A stretch of 64,000 nucleotides of DNA from CALNBC01 sp040768925 (GCA_040768925.1 JAXGLZ010000001.1:1-64000); one strand, 5' to 3'; shown: positions 31,941 through 41,096, counted from the stretch's first letter. The notes: generated by a model not told the origin, from the letters alone. Translations and numbers: made by a program.

Positions 31941-33562
31941 ACGGCAGCATCCCTCCGGCTTCCGAAATTCTGAAGGGCTTCGACGCTTCCGCGTTTCCGG
32001 CGGGTTTTTTAGAAAATTACGACCAGCTTGAATGCCTTTCTTCCTCAAACGGGGCGGAAACCTTCCTCGTCCGGCAAAAGGGATCGGAAAAACCGGCCGT
32101 CGCGAAGTGCTACGACAAAACGGTTTATCAGCGGACGGAGGAAGGCGCGATCCTGCGCGCTTTGAGCCACCCCGGCCTCCCCGCTTTTTTTGACGAGTTT
32201 GAAAACGCCACGACGATCTGCGTCGTCCGGGAATACATATCCGGCACGCCGCTGGATCAATACGCCTTCAACCGCGCGTTTTCCGGCGCCGAGGCCGTCG
32301 ATATCTGCATCCGGCTCTGCGAGATCCTGGCCTATATCCACAGCCGGGAAACCCCGGTGATCCACAGGGACATCAAGCCGGAAAACATCATCGTCCGGCC
32401 GGACGGCGCCGTCGCCCTGATCGATTTCGGCATTTCCAGAACCTTTGACAGCGAATCGGAAACGGATACGGTTTTCATCGGCACCCGATTATACGCCCCG
32501 CCGGAGCAATACGGCTTTGCCCAGACCGACGCCCGGGCGGACATTTATTCCCTTGGGGTGCTCCTTCGCTGGTTGCTCACCGGCAGCCCGAAAAAAGACC
32601 CCGGCGCGCGCATCGCCAGGCCGCTGGAAAAAATCATCGAAACCTGCACGGCCTTTGCCCCGAACGCGCGGTACCGGGACGCCGCGTCGGTCAAAAGGGC
32701 CCTTGTTTCCTGCCGCTCGCAAAAAAGCGGGAGGGCGCGCCTTGCCGCCGCATTCTGCCTTGCCCTTTTCGCCGCATTGCTTTTTGGCTTCGCGGTCGGC
32801 CGGTATACCCCGTTTTTCGCCCCGGCTTTCGAGAGCGGCGGCAGCGGCGCCGTGGAATTCAAAGAGCCTGTCATCGAGCGGGCTGTGCGGGTTCAGCTCG
32901 AAAAAGACGAGGGCGAGGCCGTTTTTGAGGAAGAACTGCAAAACGTCCGGGAACTTTATATTTTTGGGGACCAGGTTTCAAAAACGGGCGAAGAATTCGC
33001 CGCCGGGCTTTCCGGCCCCCTTGCGGATCTTCCCAGGGGCGGCCTCCGCTCCCTGGAGGACGTTTTGCTTTTGCCGAACCTCGAAACGCTTTTCGTCAAT
33101 TACCAGGAACTTTCGGACATTTCCGCCCTGGCCGCGCTGGAATACCTTGAGGCCGCGAACTTTCGCCACACCCGGGTCGAAGACGTTTCCGCCCTTTCGG
33201 GCATGCGGCGCCTCAGATACGTCTGCCTGTTTGACACGAACGTTTCGGATATTTCCTGCCTGGGTTCCTGCCCCCGGCTTTTTAACGTGGAGCTTGGCTC
33301 GTCCCTGATCGAATCGGTGGACGGCATGGCCGGATTTGACTCGGTGCAGTCCCTTTCGCTGAGAGACCTGAACCTGGCTTCCCTTGCGGGTTTGGAAGGG
33401 TTTTTGCGGCTGGAGCGGCTGGATCTTTCGAATACCGCGGTGAAGGACCTTTCTCCCCTTTTGTCCCTGCCCAATTTAAAAAGCGTTGTGGTCGATCCGG
33501 GTATGAAGGACGCCGTCGACGCCCTGGGGGAAAGCGCCGCGTTCTCGGTGCTTTACGAATAA
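31937..33562 (+). CDS. Membrane Ser/Thr protein kinase with extracytoplasmic leucine-rich repeats
   Basis: The 541-aa protein has a Hanks-type kinase domain (about 28-260): ATP-anchoring Lys57 in AVAKCYD, catalytic loop HRDIKPEN with D145 and N150, DFG with D163, and APPEQYG. A membrane helix follows (about 269-288), then an outside domain with about six leucine-rich repeats (LEDVLLLPNLETLFVNYQEL; DVSALSGMRRLRYVCLFDTN; LAGLEGFLRLERLDLSNTAV). The glycine-rich loop is weak (SSSNGAE) but the catalytic residues are intact. The repeats replace the PASTA domains of PrkC, so the external ligand is probably a protein or polymer. Coupled to the HTH gene. Confidence 0.87.
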   Translation: MNGSIPPASEILKGFDASAFPAGFLENYDQLECLSSSNGAETFLVRQKGSEKPAVAKCYDKTVYQRTEEGAILRALSHPGLPAFFDEFENATTICVVREYISGTPLDQYAFNRAFSGAEAVDICIRLCEILAYIHSRETPVIHRDIKPENIIVRPDGAVALIDFGISRTFDSESETDTVFIGTRLYAPPEQYGFAQTDARADIYSLGVLLRWLLTGSPKKDPGARIARPLEKIIETCTAFAPNARYRDAASVKRALVSCRSQKSGRARLAAAFCLALFAALLFGFAVGRYTPFFAPAFESGGSGAVEFKEPVIERAVRVQLEKDEGEAVFEEELQNVRELYIFGDQVSKTGEEFAAGLSGPLADLPRGGLRSLEDVLLLPNLETLFVNYQELSDISALAALEYLEAANFRHTRVEDVSALSGMRRLRYVCLFDTNVSDISCLGSCPRLFNVELGSSLIESVDGMAGFDSVQSLSLRDLNLASLAGLEGFLRLERLDLSNTAVKDLSPLLSLPNLKSVVVDPGMKDAVDALGESAAFSVLYE

Positions 33563-33611
33563 GCGGCCAAAGCCCGCGAAATGCGGCCCTCGCGCCGCCC
33601 GAAAACCGAAA

Positions 33612-33655
33612 AAACGGGAAAGCTTCCGGCCCTTGGCCGCTTTGCTTTCCCGTTT
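33612..33655 (+). terminator. Terminator after the kinase gene
   Basis: AAACGGGAAAGC and GCTTTCCCGTTT form a perfect 12-bp stem around a 20-nt loop. Symmetrical, so it may also serve the convergent GNAT gene. Confidence 0.8.
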
Positions 33656-33772
33656 GATTCAAGAACTCCGGCCTTTGCCAATCCGGCCCTGGCGCGGCCC
33701 GGGGCGCGGGCATGGCGGCGAGCGTCCGGTACCGTCGGCCCCACGCGATGCCGGCAAAACCTGGCCGCCGGG

Positions 33773-34252
33773 TTATGCAAATACCTTCTTCATCAGCGGT
33801 GCGCCATGCTCGTCGATGCCGTCGTCCTCAAAACCCAGGCTTTTCCAGAAGTTGTGCGCGCGTTCACCTGCGATGTTGATTGCGAAATAGACCGCGCCGT
33901 CTTCTTTGGCATATTGGGAAAACGCCTCAAAACAGCGGTGCCCCGTACCGTTTCCCCTGTATTCCGGAAACACCCAGAAGTCCAGAATAAAGCATTTTCC
34001 GTCTTCGCTTTTGTAGGTGACGTACTGTGCGCAGCCGATGCGAACACCATCCCGAACAAAATACGCAAGATGGATCTTGTCGTGTATTCTGTCCATAAAC
34101 CATGCGATCGTGCCGCGATACGCCTCGCTGAGAAAGTACGCCCTGTCCTCCTCCGTATCGTCCGCGTCAAAAACGTCTCTGTTCAGGTATTCCCAGTGCA
34201 GCGCCCAAAACGCGTCGATATCCTTTTTCTGTATTTCTTCGATTCCGATCAT
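33773..34252 (-). CDS. GNAT family N-acetyltransferase
   Basis: The 159-aa GCN5-related acetyltransferase has motif A near FWVFPEYRGNGTGHRCFEAF (acetyl-CoA pyrophosphate loop R/Q-x-x-G-x-G/A) and motif B FWKSLGFEDDG. Substrate unknown. It is convergent with the kinase and followed upstream by the DUF6054 gene on the same strand (93-bp gap). Confidence 0.88.
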   Translation of the reverse strand: MIGIEEIQKKDIDAFWALHWEYLNRDVFDADDTEEDRAYFLSEAYRGTIAWFMDRIHDKIHLAYFVRDGVRIGCAQYVTYKSEDGKCFILDFWVFPEYRGNGTGHRCFEAFSQYAKEDGAVYFAINIAGERAHNFWKSLGFEDDGIDEHGAPLMKKVFA

Positions 34253-34345
34253 GGCCCTTCCCCTCTGTTCGGTCAGAAACGGTCAATTCAAAACCAGCCA
34301 AAGCGCCGGATGGCGCATTGCGGCCCGCCCGGGGGCGCAAGCACC

Positions 34346-34687
34346 TTACCGAAACCCCTGCCTTGAAAGGATCTTTGCGACGATGCCGATGAAATCCTTC
34401 TCCGCGCCCCAGGAAAACTTGAAGACCGGCCCCTGCCCCCCGCCGGAGCTGACGGCGTCCACATAGACCGAGTCCCCCTCGCCGGAAACGACGACGGTCA
34501 GGCTCGCCCGGTTGCTGGCGCGCCAGTAATATTTCTCGAACACCATCACATAGATCCCCGCGTTTCCCGCGGAGCGGTAGATGCTGTCCACCAGTTCGCA
34601 GCTCAGGCCGCTGTTTTGGACCTCGTAGGCCAGCAGCTCGGCGATATGATCCGCGCTGCCCGTTCCGGTCATGGAAAGTGAAGCCAT
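34346..34687 (-). CDS. DUF6054 family protein
   Basis: The 113-aa protein matches the DUF6054 pattern through VMVFEKYYWRASNRASLTVV and DAVSSGGGQGPVFKFSWGAE (family: ...GGNRVSL..., ..SGGSQAVFFK..). A small soluble alpha/beta protein of unknown function. ATG 34687 has a GGGGGG tract 5 nt upstream; the open frame upstream is not part of it. Confidence 0.72.
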   Translation of the reverse strand: MASLSMTGTGSADHIAELLAYEVQNSGLSCELVDSIYRSAGNAGIYVMVFEKYYWRASNRASLTVVVSGEGDSVYVDAVSSGGGQGPVFKFSWGAEKDFIGIVAKILSRQGFR

Positions 34688-35107
34688 GTGCGCCCCCCAG
34701 ACTGATTTGTTCCTGCTTTCGCATGGTTTATTATAATGCAATGCGGCCGGGGTTAACAGCGGGTTTTGTCTCAAAGCCGCCTTTTTCCGCCCGCTTGCGC
34801 AGCCACGCCCTTCGCGAAAACTGCGCGGAGCGGCGGCAGGCCGTTTTTTAAGCGGACCCGTCGGGCTCCGGCCCTGGTTTGCTTTCAAATCCGGCCCAAG
34901 GTGCTTTGTTCCGGGGGAATCCTCGTATTTTTTTCCAGCAGAAAATCCCCCGGCGCGGCAAGGAGCGGCGTGCGCCGCCGGGCGCCATGCATCAACGTTT
35001 TTTTTCCGTGATAAGCGCCCCCGTCCGGCGGCAAATTGTGCTCCGCCTGCAATTTCTTTGGACAGTCAGGGCAGCGGCATCAAAGGCTTGTGCGCCGCGG
35101 GGGATTG

Positions 35108-35226
35108 CCCGGGCGGAACCTTTCACGGCAGTTATATAAGCCGGCCGACCCGCCGCGACGGGCTGCGGGCCGCCTTGACCCCGCCGCCCGGGCGGAGACT
35201 TCCACGGCAGTTATATGAGCCGGCCG
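35108..35226. repeat. Direct repeat pair, 78-bp period
   Basis: Two copies of a 40-bp unit (GCCCGGGCGG ... CACGGCAGTTATAT ... AGCCGGCCG) start at 35108 and 35186 with few differences. Confidence 0.75.
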
Positions 35227-35292
35227 CCCGGCCGGGGGCGCGCCGCCGCGCGCGGGAAGGCCCAATCCGCACCCGGCTTGCGATGAATAAGG

Positions 35293-35330
35293 AAAACGGG
35301 CGACCGGCGGAGCGCCGGTCATCCGTTTTT
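35293..35330 (-). terminator. Terminator after deoC
   Basis: AAAACGG..GACCGGC and GCCGGTC..CCGTTTT form a long stem with an internal mismatch around a 4-nt loop, with T residues at the minus-strand 3' end. Confidence 0.75.
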
Positions 35331-35363
35331 TGCCGTTCTGCCGGGGTATGCTTATTTCGCTTC

Positions 35364-36059
35364 TTACTTGCTGAGCGCGGGAAGATATTTGGTGTATTCA
35401 TCCACCAGCTTGCCCGCGCTGCGGGTGCCCATCAGGCTGACGCCCATGTGGTCCAGCATGAACAGCGCGGCGGCCAGGGTGAAGGTGCGCGGCACGCCGG
35501 AAACCTTGATCTTGGTGTCGCCGGACAAATTGGCGCGCATGATCTCCACCTGCTGCATGGTGGGGAACGCCTGGCTGCCCGTGGCGGTCTTGACATAGGT
35601 GATGCCCTGCTCGCAGGAAATCCTGGTCATGACGGCGATTTCCTCGTCCGTCAGAAAACCGACTTCAAAAATCAGCTTGGTGTCGCAGCCGGCGGGCTTG
35701 CAGATCTCCACAAACTTTCTGGTCTCTTCGGTCACCAGGGCATAGTTCTTGTCCTTCAGCGCGCCGATGTTGATGACCATATCGCAGGCTGTGCAGCCCA
35801 GGTTCACCATTTCTTCCAGTTCCAGATATTTGACCTTGGAGGTGCAGGCACCATAGGGGAACGCGATGACGGCGCTGGGGCCGACGCCGGTGCCCTCAAG
35901 CTCCTTTTTGCAAAGCTCAGCCCAGCAGGAGTTGACGTTCACGGAATTCACCTGGTATTTGGCGGCGGTTTTGCAGGCGGCGACGATATCCGCGGCCTGG
36001 GCGTTCTGGGCGAGCCAGGCGAGATCGAAGTGTTTGGCGAACTGTGCAGGGGTTCTCAT
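35364..36059 (-). CDS. DeoC-family aldolase (deoxyribose-phosphate aldolase-like)
   Basis: The 231-aa TIM-barrel class I aldolase has the Schiff-base lysine in ITYVKTATG and the second active-site lysine in TKIKVSG, plus ACDMVINIGALKDKNY. DeoC cleaves 2-deoxyribose-5-phosphate to glyceraldehyde-3-phosphate and acetaldehyde. The SGVPRTF following the second lysine differs from the common SGGIRT, so a related sugar phosphate is possible. It is the last gene of kinase-ADH-deoC, 71 bp after the ADH. Confidence 0.85.
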   Translation of the reverse strand: MRTPAQFAKHFDLAWLAQNAQAADIVAACKTAAKYQVNSVNVNSCWAELCKKELEGTGVGPSAVIAFPYGACTSKVKYLELEEMVNLGCTACDMVINIGALKDKNYALVTEETRKFVEICKPAGCDTKLIFEVGFLTDEEIAVMTRISCEQGITYVKTATGSQAFPTMQQVEIMRANLSGDTKIKVSGVPRTFTLAAALFMLDHMGVSLMGTRSAGKLVDEYTKYLPALSK

Positions 36060-36130
36060 TTTGGGTTTCCTCCGTTTTGGTTTTTTATTTGCCCGGACGC
36101 GGCCTTTTTAAAACGATGCGCCGGAGCGGC

Positions 36131-37282
36131 TTAAACAATTCTTGAAAGGAACGCTTCAAGAGCCTTTTCATCCATCTTTTTGGGATTGCTGGTCATGCTG
36201 GTACCCAGGCTTTCCTTGGCGAGGGCGGGGATCTCTTCCCTGGGCACGTTCAGGAACTTGTAATCCGCCTCGATCCCCAGGGCCTTGTTCAGCGCAAACA
36301 GGAAGCCGATGCAGGCCTTTGTGCCTTCGCCGGGGTTTGCAAACCGCTTGCCCGTGAGCGCTTCGCCCACGAGGTCCAGCTTTTCGCCCGCCACCTCGGC
36401 GTTCAGTTCCACCACGTGGGGCAGCGCGATGCCGCAGGCCTCGCCGTGGGGCAAATGGTATTTGATGCCCACCGCCATGCCCACGCCGTGGGCCGCGCCA
36501 AGGCCGGAATTGGCAAAGGCCATGCCGCCGATCAGCGCCGCGGCGGCCATGCCTTCCCGGGCTTCCATGTCGGTCCCGTCGTCATAGGCGCGCTGCAGGT
36601 ATTTCCCCGCCAGGGCGATGCCCTTGATGGCCAGCGCGTCGCTGATCGGCGTTGCCCGCCAGGTGATGAACGATTCGATCAGGTGGGTCAGGGCGTCGAT
36701 TCCCGCGTTCGCGGTCACCTTTTTCGGGCAGCCCGCGGTCAGTTCGGGGTCGACGATCGAAACCGTGGCGACCATTTTGTCGCTCCGCATGGACCGCTTG
36801 AAGCAGGCGGTTTTTGAGCCGATGACCGAGTTCTTGGTCACTTCGCTGCCCGTTCCGGCGGTGGTGGGGATCGCGATGAAGGGAACGGGGTCGACGGTGA
36901 CCTTTTTGCCCTTGCCCACGACCTCAAGATAATCCAGGGCGGAGCCGCCGTTGGTCAACAGCGCCGCGGCGGCCTTGCCCACGTCGATATTGCTGCCGCC
37001 GCCGAGGGAAATAACGGCGTCGCAGCCCTTTTTTGCGGCGATGGCGGTCACTTCGTCCACAAGCTCCACCGTGGGTTCGCCGCGCACCTCGGAAAAGATC
37101 TCGCACCCTGCGCCGACGGACGCAAGCTGTCCCACGACGTTTTCCATCACCGGGGTATTGAAAAACGCGGGGTCCACCAAAAGGAGAAAACGCTTGCCAA
37201 GGCCGCCGATATTCTGCGCGAGCTCGTTGATCGCGCCGCGCTTGAACACGATTTTATTTGCGGTATAAAATGAAAATTCCAT
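36131..37282 (-). CDS. Iron-containing alcohol dehydrogenase
   Basis: The 383-aa group III ADH has the NAD-binding GGGSNIDVGKA, PTTAGTGSEVT and the metal-site histidines in AAHGVGMAVGIKYHLPHGEA. It reduces aldehydes or oxidises alcohols with NAD(P). Next to a DeoC-like aldolase, a natural job is reducing acetaldehyde to ethanol and so regenerating NAD; an alternative is oxidising a polyol substrate before phosphorylation. Confidence 0.92.
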   Translation of the reverse strand: MEFSFYTANKIVFKRGAINELAQNIGGLGKRFLLLVDPAFFNTPVMENVVGQLASVGAGCEIFSEVRGEPTVELVDEVTAIAAKKGCDAVISLGGGSNIDVGKAAAALLTNGGSALDYLEVVGKGKKVTVDPVPFIAIPTTAGTGSEVTKNSVIGSKTACFKRSMRSDKMVATVSIVDPELTAGCPKKVTANAGIDALTHLIESFITWRATPISDALAIKGIALAGKYLQRAYDDGTDMEAREGMAAAALIGGMAFANSGLGAAHGVGMAVGIKYHLPHGEACGIALPHVVELNAEVAGEKLDLVGEALTGKRFANPGEGTKACIGFLFALNKALGIEADYKFLNVPREEIPALAKESLGTSMTSNPKKMDEKALEAFLSRIV

Positions 37283-37596
37283 AGTTAAGATAACATCTCC
37301 AATCCGCTGGGCATCGGCTGCGCAACCCGCCCGAATAACGGGGGGATTGCGCGGCCGAGGGTTTTGTTTTTCTGTTTTTTGGTTCCTTGCACTGTCCGTC
37401 CCGGTATTCCAAAATGGCGGGGAGCGTGGACTTTGGTCTTAAAAACCGGGCGCGGCCGGCGCCGCCGACGATGGGGCGCGCCTTGCAGCGCACGCCCCCC
37501 GGGCGCGGAACGGGCCGCCCAAGGCGTCATTACGATCCGCCGCCGGCTCTTACCGCGGGGACAGCAGGCTTGGCCCGACAGCAGCCCGCGTCTTTT
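37283..37596. other. Intergenic region between sugar kinase and ADH genes
   Basis: 314 bp with no supported gene. GC-rich imperfect palindromes around 37450-37510 could form mRNA structure between the two cotranscribed genes. No clear promoter was recognised. Confidence 0.4.
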
Positions 37597-39165
37597 TTAG
37601 ACGCGCTCCGACTGGAATTTGTTGAGCCCGGGGAAGAAATCGGGGGTCGTAGCGTTATAGAACCGGTTGTACAGGTCGAACAGTTCGGCGTAAATCTCGA
37701 CATTGGCCGGGATGGGATCAAAGCGCTTGTCCACCTGCACCATCTGCGCCGCGGCTTCCTGCAGGTTCTTGTAAGCGCCGTGGCCCACGGCCGCGCACAT
37801 TGCCGCGCCCAGCGAAGTCGCCTCGGCGCACTTGATCGTCTCCATCTGCTTGTTGAACACGTCGGCCATGATCTGGTTCCAGAAATCCGATTTCGCGCCG
37901 CCGCCGGTGACGCGGATCAAATTGACGTTCTGCTCGATCGTCTCCTCGATGCCGATGATCATGCTCTTGATCTCCAGCGCGACGCCCTCCATGACCGAAC
38001 GGATCATATCGCCCTTGCCGTGCGCGAAGGTCAACCCGGTAAAGGTGCCGCGGCAGTCATAGTTGAAGCGCGGGCAGTCGGCCCCGGCCATCCACGCGGT
38101 GTACATCAGGCCCTTTGAGCCCACGGGGGACTTGGACGCAAGCTGGGTCAGCGCGTCGAACACCGAGGTGCCCATCAGTTTCGCGTTTGCGGTTTCCAGC
38201 TGGCAGAAATGCTCTTTGAACCATTCGACGGAACTGGCGGCAGAGCTTGAGTTCGCTTCGATCTGCCAGATGCCGGGGCAGCAGTGACCGAGGATCTGGA
38301 TCTTGCCGCCCTTGTGGCGAACCGGCCGGCTGCAATAGGCGTGCGCCACGCCGGCGGTGCCCACGCACAGGGACATCATGCCGTCTTGCGTAACGCCGAG
38401 ACCGGTGCACGCGCAGCGCTGGTCGCCCGCTCCGGCGTAAACGGGCGTGCCCGCTTTGAGGCCGGTCTTTTCGGCGACGTCGGCGGGGATGCGGCCGCAG
38501 AAGGTGCCGGTGTCCACACGCTCGGTATACAGCGAGAGATCGAGGTCATACATCTTCGCCCAGTCGGCATTGTATTCAAATTTGGAGGCATCCGCTATTT
38601 TCGAGTACGCAATGCCCGCTCTGTCGTCGAAGTAGTTTTCGCCGGTGAACGCCTTGCACAGCATCGCGTGCATGCCGACGATCTTGTCCGTCTTTTCCCA
38701 CAATTCGGGGAAGTGCTTCCTGAACCAAAGCACCTTTGAAAGCGTGGGCAGCGCGCCGAGCGGGAAGCCCGTCATCGCGTAATCCGCCGCTTCGTCTATG
38801 CCGGCTTTGTCCCAGCAGTCCCTGATATAGGGGAACATCTCGGCGCCGCGCATGTCGCACCACAGAAGGATGTTGTAGAGGAAGTTGCCGTCCTTATCCA
38901 CAGGCACGAAGGATGTGCAGATATGCGTGAAGCTCACGCCGATGATGTCCTCCGCGTTTACGCCCGCGTTCGCGATGGCTCCCTTTGCCGAAAGGAAGGA
39001 TTTTTCCACGATGTCGGTCGGGTCCTGGGAGTACCAGCCCGGACGGGGATAGGTGGTCGTCGTGTTAAAGTAGCATTGCCCGATTTCGTTCCCCTGCAGG
39101 TCGTAGACGACCGACTTTGTTCCGGTTGTGCCAAAGTCAACGCCCAATACATACTGGTTAGCCAT
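37597..39165 (-). CDS. FGGY-family carbohydrate kinase (xylulokinase-like)
   Basis: The 522-aa kinase has the N-terminal phosphate loop GVDFGTTGTKSVVYD, the domain-I substrate region SFTHICTSFVPVD...WCDMRG, GAGDQRCACTGLG and the domain-II signature RVTGGGAKSDFWNQIMADVF. FGGY kinases phosphorylate pentuloses, tetritols or glycerol; the exact sugar is not readable. First gene of a catabolic set with ADH and DeoC-like aldolase; a LysR gene lies 690 bp upstream on the same strand. Confidence 0.9.
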   Translation of the reverse strand: MANQYVLGVDFGTTGTKSVVYDLQGNEIGQCYFNTTTTYPRPGWYSQDPTDIVEKSFLSAKGAIANAGVNAEDIIGVSFTHICTSFVPVDKDGNFLYNILLWCDMRGAEMFPYIRDCWDKAGIDEAADYAMTGFPLGALPTLSKVLWFRKHFPELWEKTDKIVGMHAMLCKAFTGENYFDDRAGIAYSKIADASKFEYNADWAKMYDLDLSLYTERVDTGTFCGRIPADVAEKTGLKAGTPVYAGAGDQRCACTGLGVTQDGMMSLCVGTAGVAHAYCSRPVRHKGGKIQILGHCCPGIWQIEANSSSAASSVEWFKEHFCQLETANAKLMGTSVFDALTQLASKSPVGSKGLMYTAWMAGADCPRFNYDCRGTFTGLTFAHGKGDMIRSVMEGVALEIKSMIIGIEETIEQNVNLIRVTGGGAKSDFWNQIMADVFNKQMETIKCAEATSLGAAMCAAVGHGAYKNLQEAAAQMVQVDKRFDPIPANVEIYAELFDLYNRFYNATTPDFFPGLNKFQSERV

Positions 39166-39680
39166 TCTTGTCTTCCCCCTTTTATTATTCTATCACCTTC
39201 GCGTCCATGCGAAGAGCAATAAGACCCGAATCATGCGGACGCCGGATCACCGGGCTTTTACCGCCGGCCAGGGCTTTTTCTCGCGCGGTTTTAAGCGCAG
39301 TTCGCCATCCGAAAGGCCGCATTCGCTCACGCGGCGGGCGATCGCGACGCACTGGTTGCAGCCTCGCCGCGCGACTATCCTGTGTCAGTATCTTTTCAAG
39401 AAATCATTTGCATTCATTTCTGCAATGTGTGCTGTAAAAAATAGTTGTAATCAATTCACAAACCACCTTTGCGGCGGCGGCGCCGACGGCGATCGCCACA
39501 ACGTAAGAAGCCGATTCCCCGGTCCACCTGTATTCACTTGTGCGCGTTTTCGCGGGGGAAAAAGACCGCAGTCCCCGCCAGAAAGGTATCCTTTGGGTTT
39601 CGGAATGCCGATGATCTGCAATTACGGATTTCATTATATATGGATCGTCTTCCAAAAGTCCAACAAGCAAACATGGTAGT

Positions 39681-39701
39681 GTCACAAGCATTCATTGTGA
39701 C
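39681..39701. promoter_or_regulatory. Palindromic operator candidate
   Basis: GTCACAA and TTGTGAC flank a 7-bp centre, a LysR- or CRP/FNR-like dyad in an AT-richer patch. It is 516 bp from the kinase start, so any role must be at a distant promoter or long leader. Confidence 0.45.
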
Positions 39702-39814
39702 GTTCGTTTTTTGCGTAAATTGTTGATATTTTATCAATTAGCCCCTTCGGGCCTCCGGGGCCATGAAAAAGGCCCGGCAGCGGGCCGGCGCCAAGGGCCG
39801 CCTCGTTGCGCAAA

Positions 39815-39843
39815 AAAACGCCCGCCGTTTGTGGGGGCGTTTT
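39815..39843 (-). terminator. Terminator of the LysR gene
   Basis: On the minus strand AAAACGCCCC / GGGCGTTTT with a 10-nt loop, followed by T residues. Confidence 0.8.
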
Positions 39844-39853
39844 CACGCTGAAT

Positions 39854-40741
39854 TCAAATGATTTTCGCCAGATTGACGAATTCGACAAGCTCGCCCACAA
39901 ATTCCCTGCAAAGGGCGGATTGTTTTCTTCCCTTTTTCGTCATGGTGCAGATGCTCCACTGAAGATCGGTTTTAAACGGGATGACCCGCAGGCTGTCCTC
40001 CTCGCCGATCTCGGGAAGGATGCCGTAAAAGCTCGGGCACAGCCCGTCCGTTCCCCGGACGTAGGGCCGCGGGTCCTGAAACTCTATGCCGGAAACGGCC
40101 ATATTCGGCTCGAACCCCGCCTTTCTGCACGCCCGAAGATACGGATAATAGGACGCCGAGCCAAACGCGAGCAGGGGCTTGTCCCGCAGATCCTCAACGT
40201 AGACGGCCTCCCTTTTTGCCAGCTTGTTTCCCTTGTCCATCAGCACCGCGCCGCAAACGTGATAAAAAGGCGTAATGTCGAACACCTCGGTGGAATACGG
40301 CGCCAGCGCAAGGCAGATATCCGCGGCCTCCTCCGTCAGCAGCCGCTCGTTGGTCTTCGGCGTGTGCTCCTGCATGATGAATTCGATGCCCGGGTGGTTG
40401 GTCTTGAAGTCGAGAAAGGGCTTCGAGGTGAGAATTGCGAAGATCCCCAGGTCCATGGTGACAAAAAGGCGGTTGTCCTCTTTTTTGACCTGCTCCAGGC
40501 TGTTTTGCATCGCGCTGTATTCGGTCAGTATGATCTCCACGTGCTTTTGGACAGCCTCGCCGCATTTGGTCAGCTCCAGGCCGTTCCGGGAGCGCTTGAA
40601 CAGTTCCGCGCCCAGCTCCTTCTCAAGGCGCTGGAGCAGGTTGCTTACGCCCTGCTGGGACATAAAAAGGCTCTCCGCGGCGCGCGACACGCTCTTGCAG
40701 CCGCAAAGAACGGAAAAAACCCTCATATCTGAAGTATCCAT
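39854..40741 (-). CDS. LysR family transcriptional regulator
   Basis: The 295-aa LTTR has a winged helix MDTSDMRVFSVLCGCKSVSR, AAESLFMSQQGVSNLLQRLE and KRSRNGLELTKCGE, then an effector domain (about 90-295). ATG 40741 has GGGGAG upstream; 14 earlier in-frame codons are dropped. It faces the sugar-kinase operon and is its likely regulator. Confidence 0.9.
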   Translation of the reverse strand: MDTSDMRVFSVLCGCKSVSRAAESLFMSQQGVSNLLQRLEKELGAELFKRSRNGLELTKCGEAVQKHVEIILTEYSAMQNSLEQVKKEDNRLFVTMDLGIFAILTSKPFLDFKTNHPGIEFIMQEHTPKTNERLLTEEAADICLALAPYSTEVFDITPFYHVCGAVLMDKGNKLAKREAVYVEDLRDKPLLAFGSASYYPYLRACRKAGFEPNMAVSGIEFQDPRPYVRGTDGLCPSFYGILPEIGEEDSLRVIPFKTDLQWSICTMTKKGRKQSALCREFVGELVEFVNLAKII

Positions 40742-40893
40742 ATTGATTCTCCCCACAATCGTGCGCGTTGAAGTGCCGGGCAATCGGGTAATGGCATAGG
40801 GCGTTCTGATCTCTTTTGAAACGGTATTTTATTCTATCACGGTTGCCGTGCTTTGAAAACGATTGGTCCTGTTCGCGCAAAATTGCCGGTTTT

Positions 40894-41014
40894 CCCCTAT
40901 TTGGCCCGCCGCGCGGCGGGCCGCGCCGCCCTGGCGAAGGCGCCGCCTGCGCGCGATTCCCCTTTTGCCAATAACCGGGCCTTTGCCCCTGCCGTGCGGC
41001 GGGCCAAATAGGGG
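40894..41014. repeat. Long inverted repeat, 19-bp arms
   Basis: CCCCTATTTGGCCCGCCGC (40894-40912) is exactly complementary to 40996-41014, enclosing 83 bp of GC-rich sequence with its own palindrome (CCCGCCGCGCGGCGGG at 40905-40920). It sits between divergent LysR and M15 genes, in a 355-bp gap that shows nothing else firm. Confidence 0.75.
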
Positions 41015-41096
41015 CGGCTTTGTGTCTATTGTCCGCCCGAAAGCGAATAGAATACTAACGGAAGAAGTGAAATGAAACGTAAAGGGGAGATTCCTT

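Larger units (their letters stand above)
34688..35363. other. Long intergenic region with tandem imperfect repeats
   Basis: No credible gene is seen in these 676 bp. They contain a 40-bp direct repeat (35108-35147 and 35186-35226) and the deoC terminator (35293-35330). Short Arg/Pro-rich open frames on both strands are composition artefacts. Confidence 0.6.
39166..39853. other. Intergenic region between LysR and sugar kinase genes
   Basis: 688 bp without a supported gene. It holds a 21-bp palindrome (39681-39701) and the LysR terminator (39815-39843). The sugar-kinase promoter should be here, but no clear one was identified. Confidence 0.5.
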
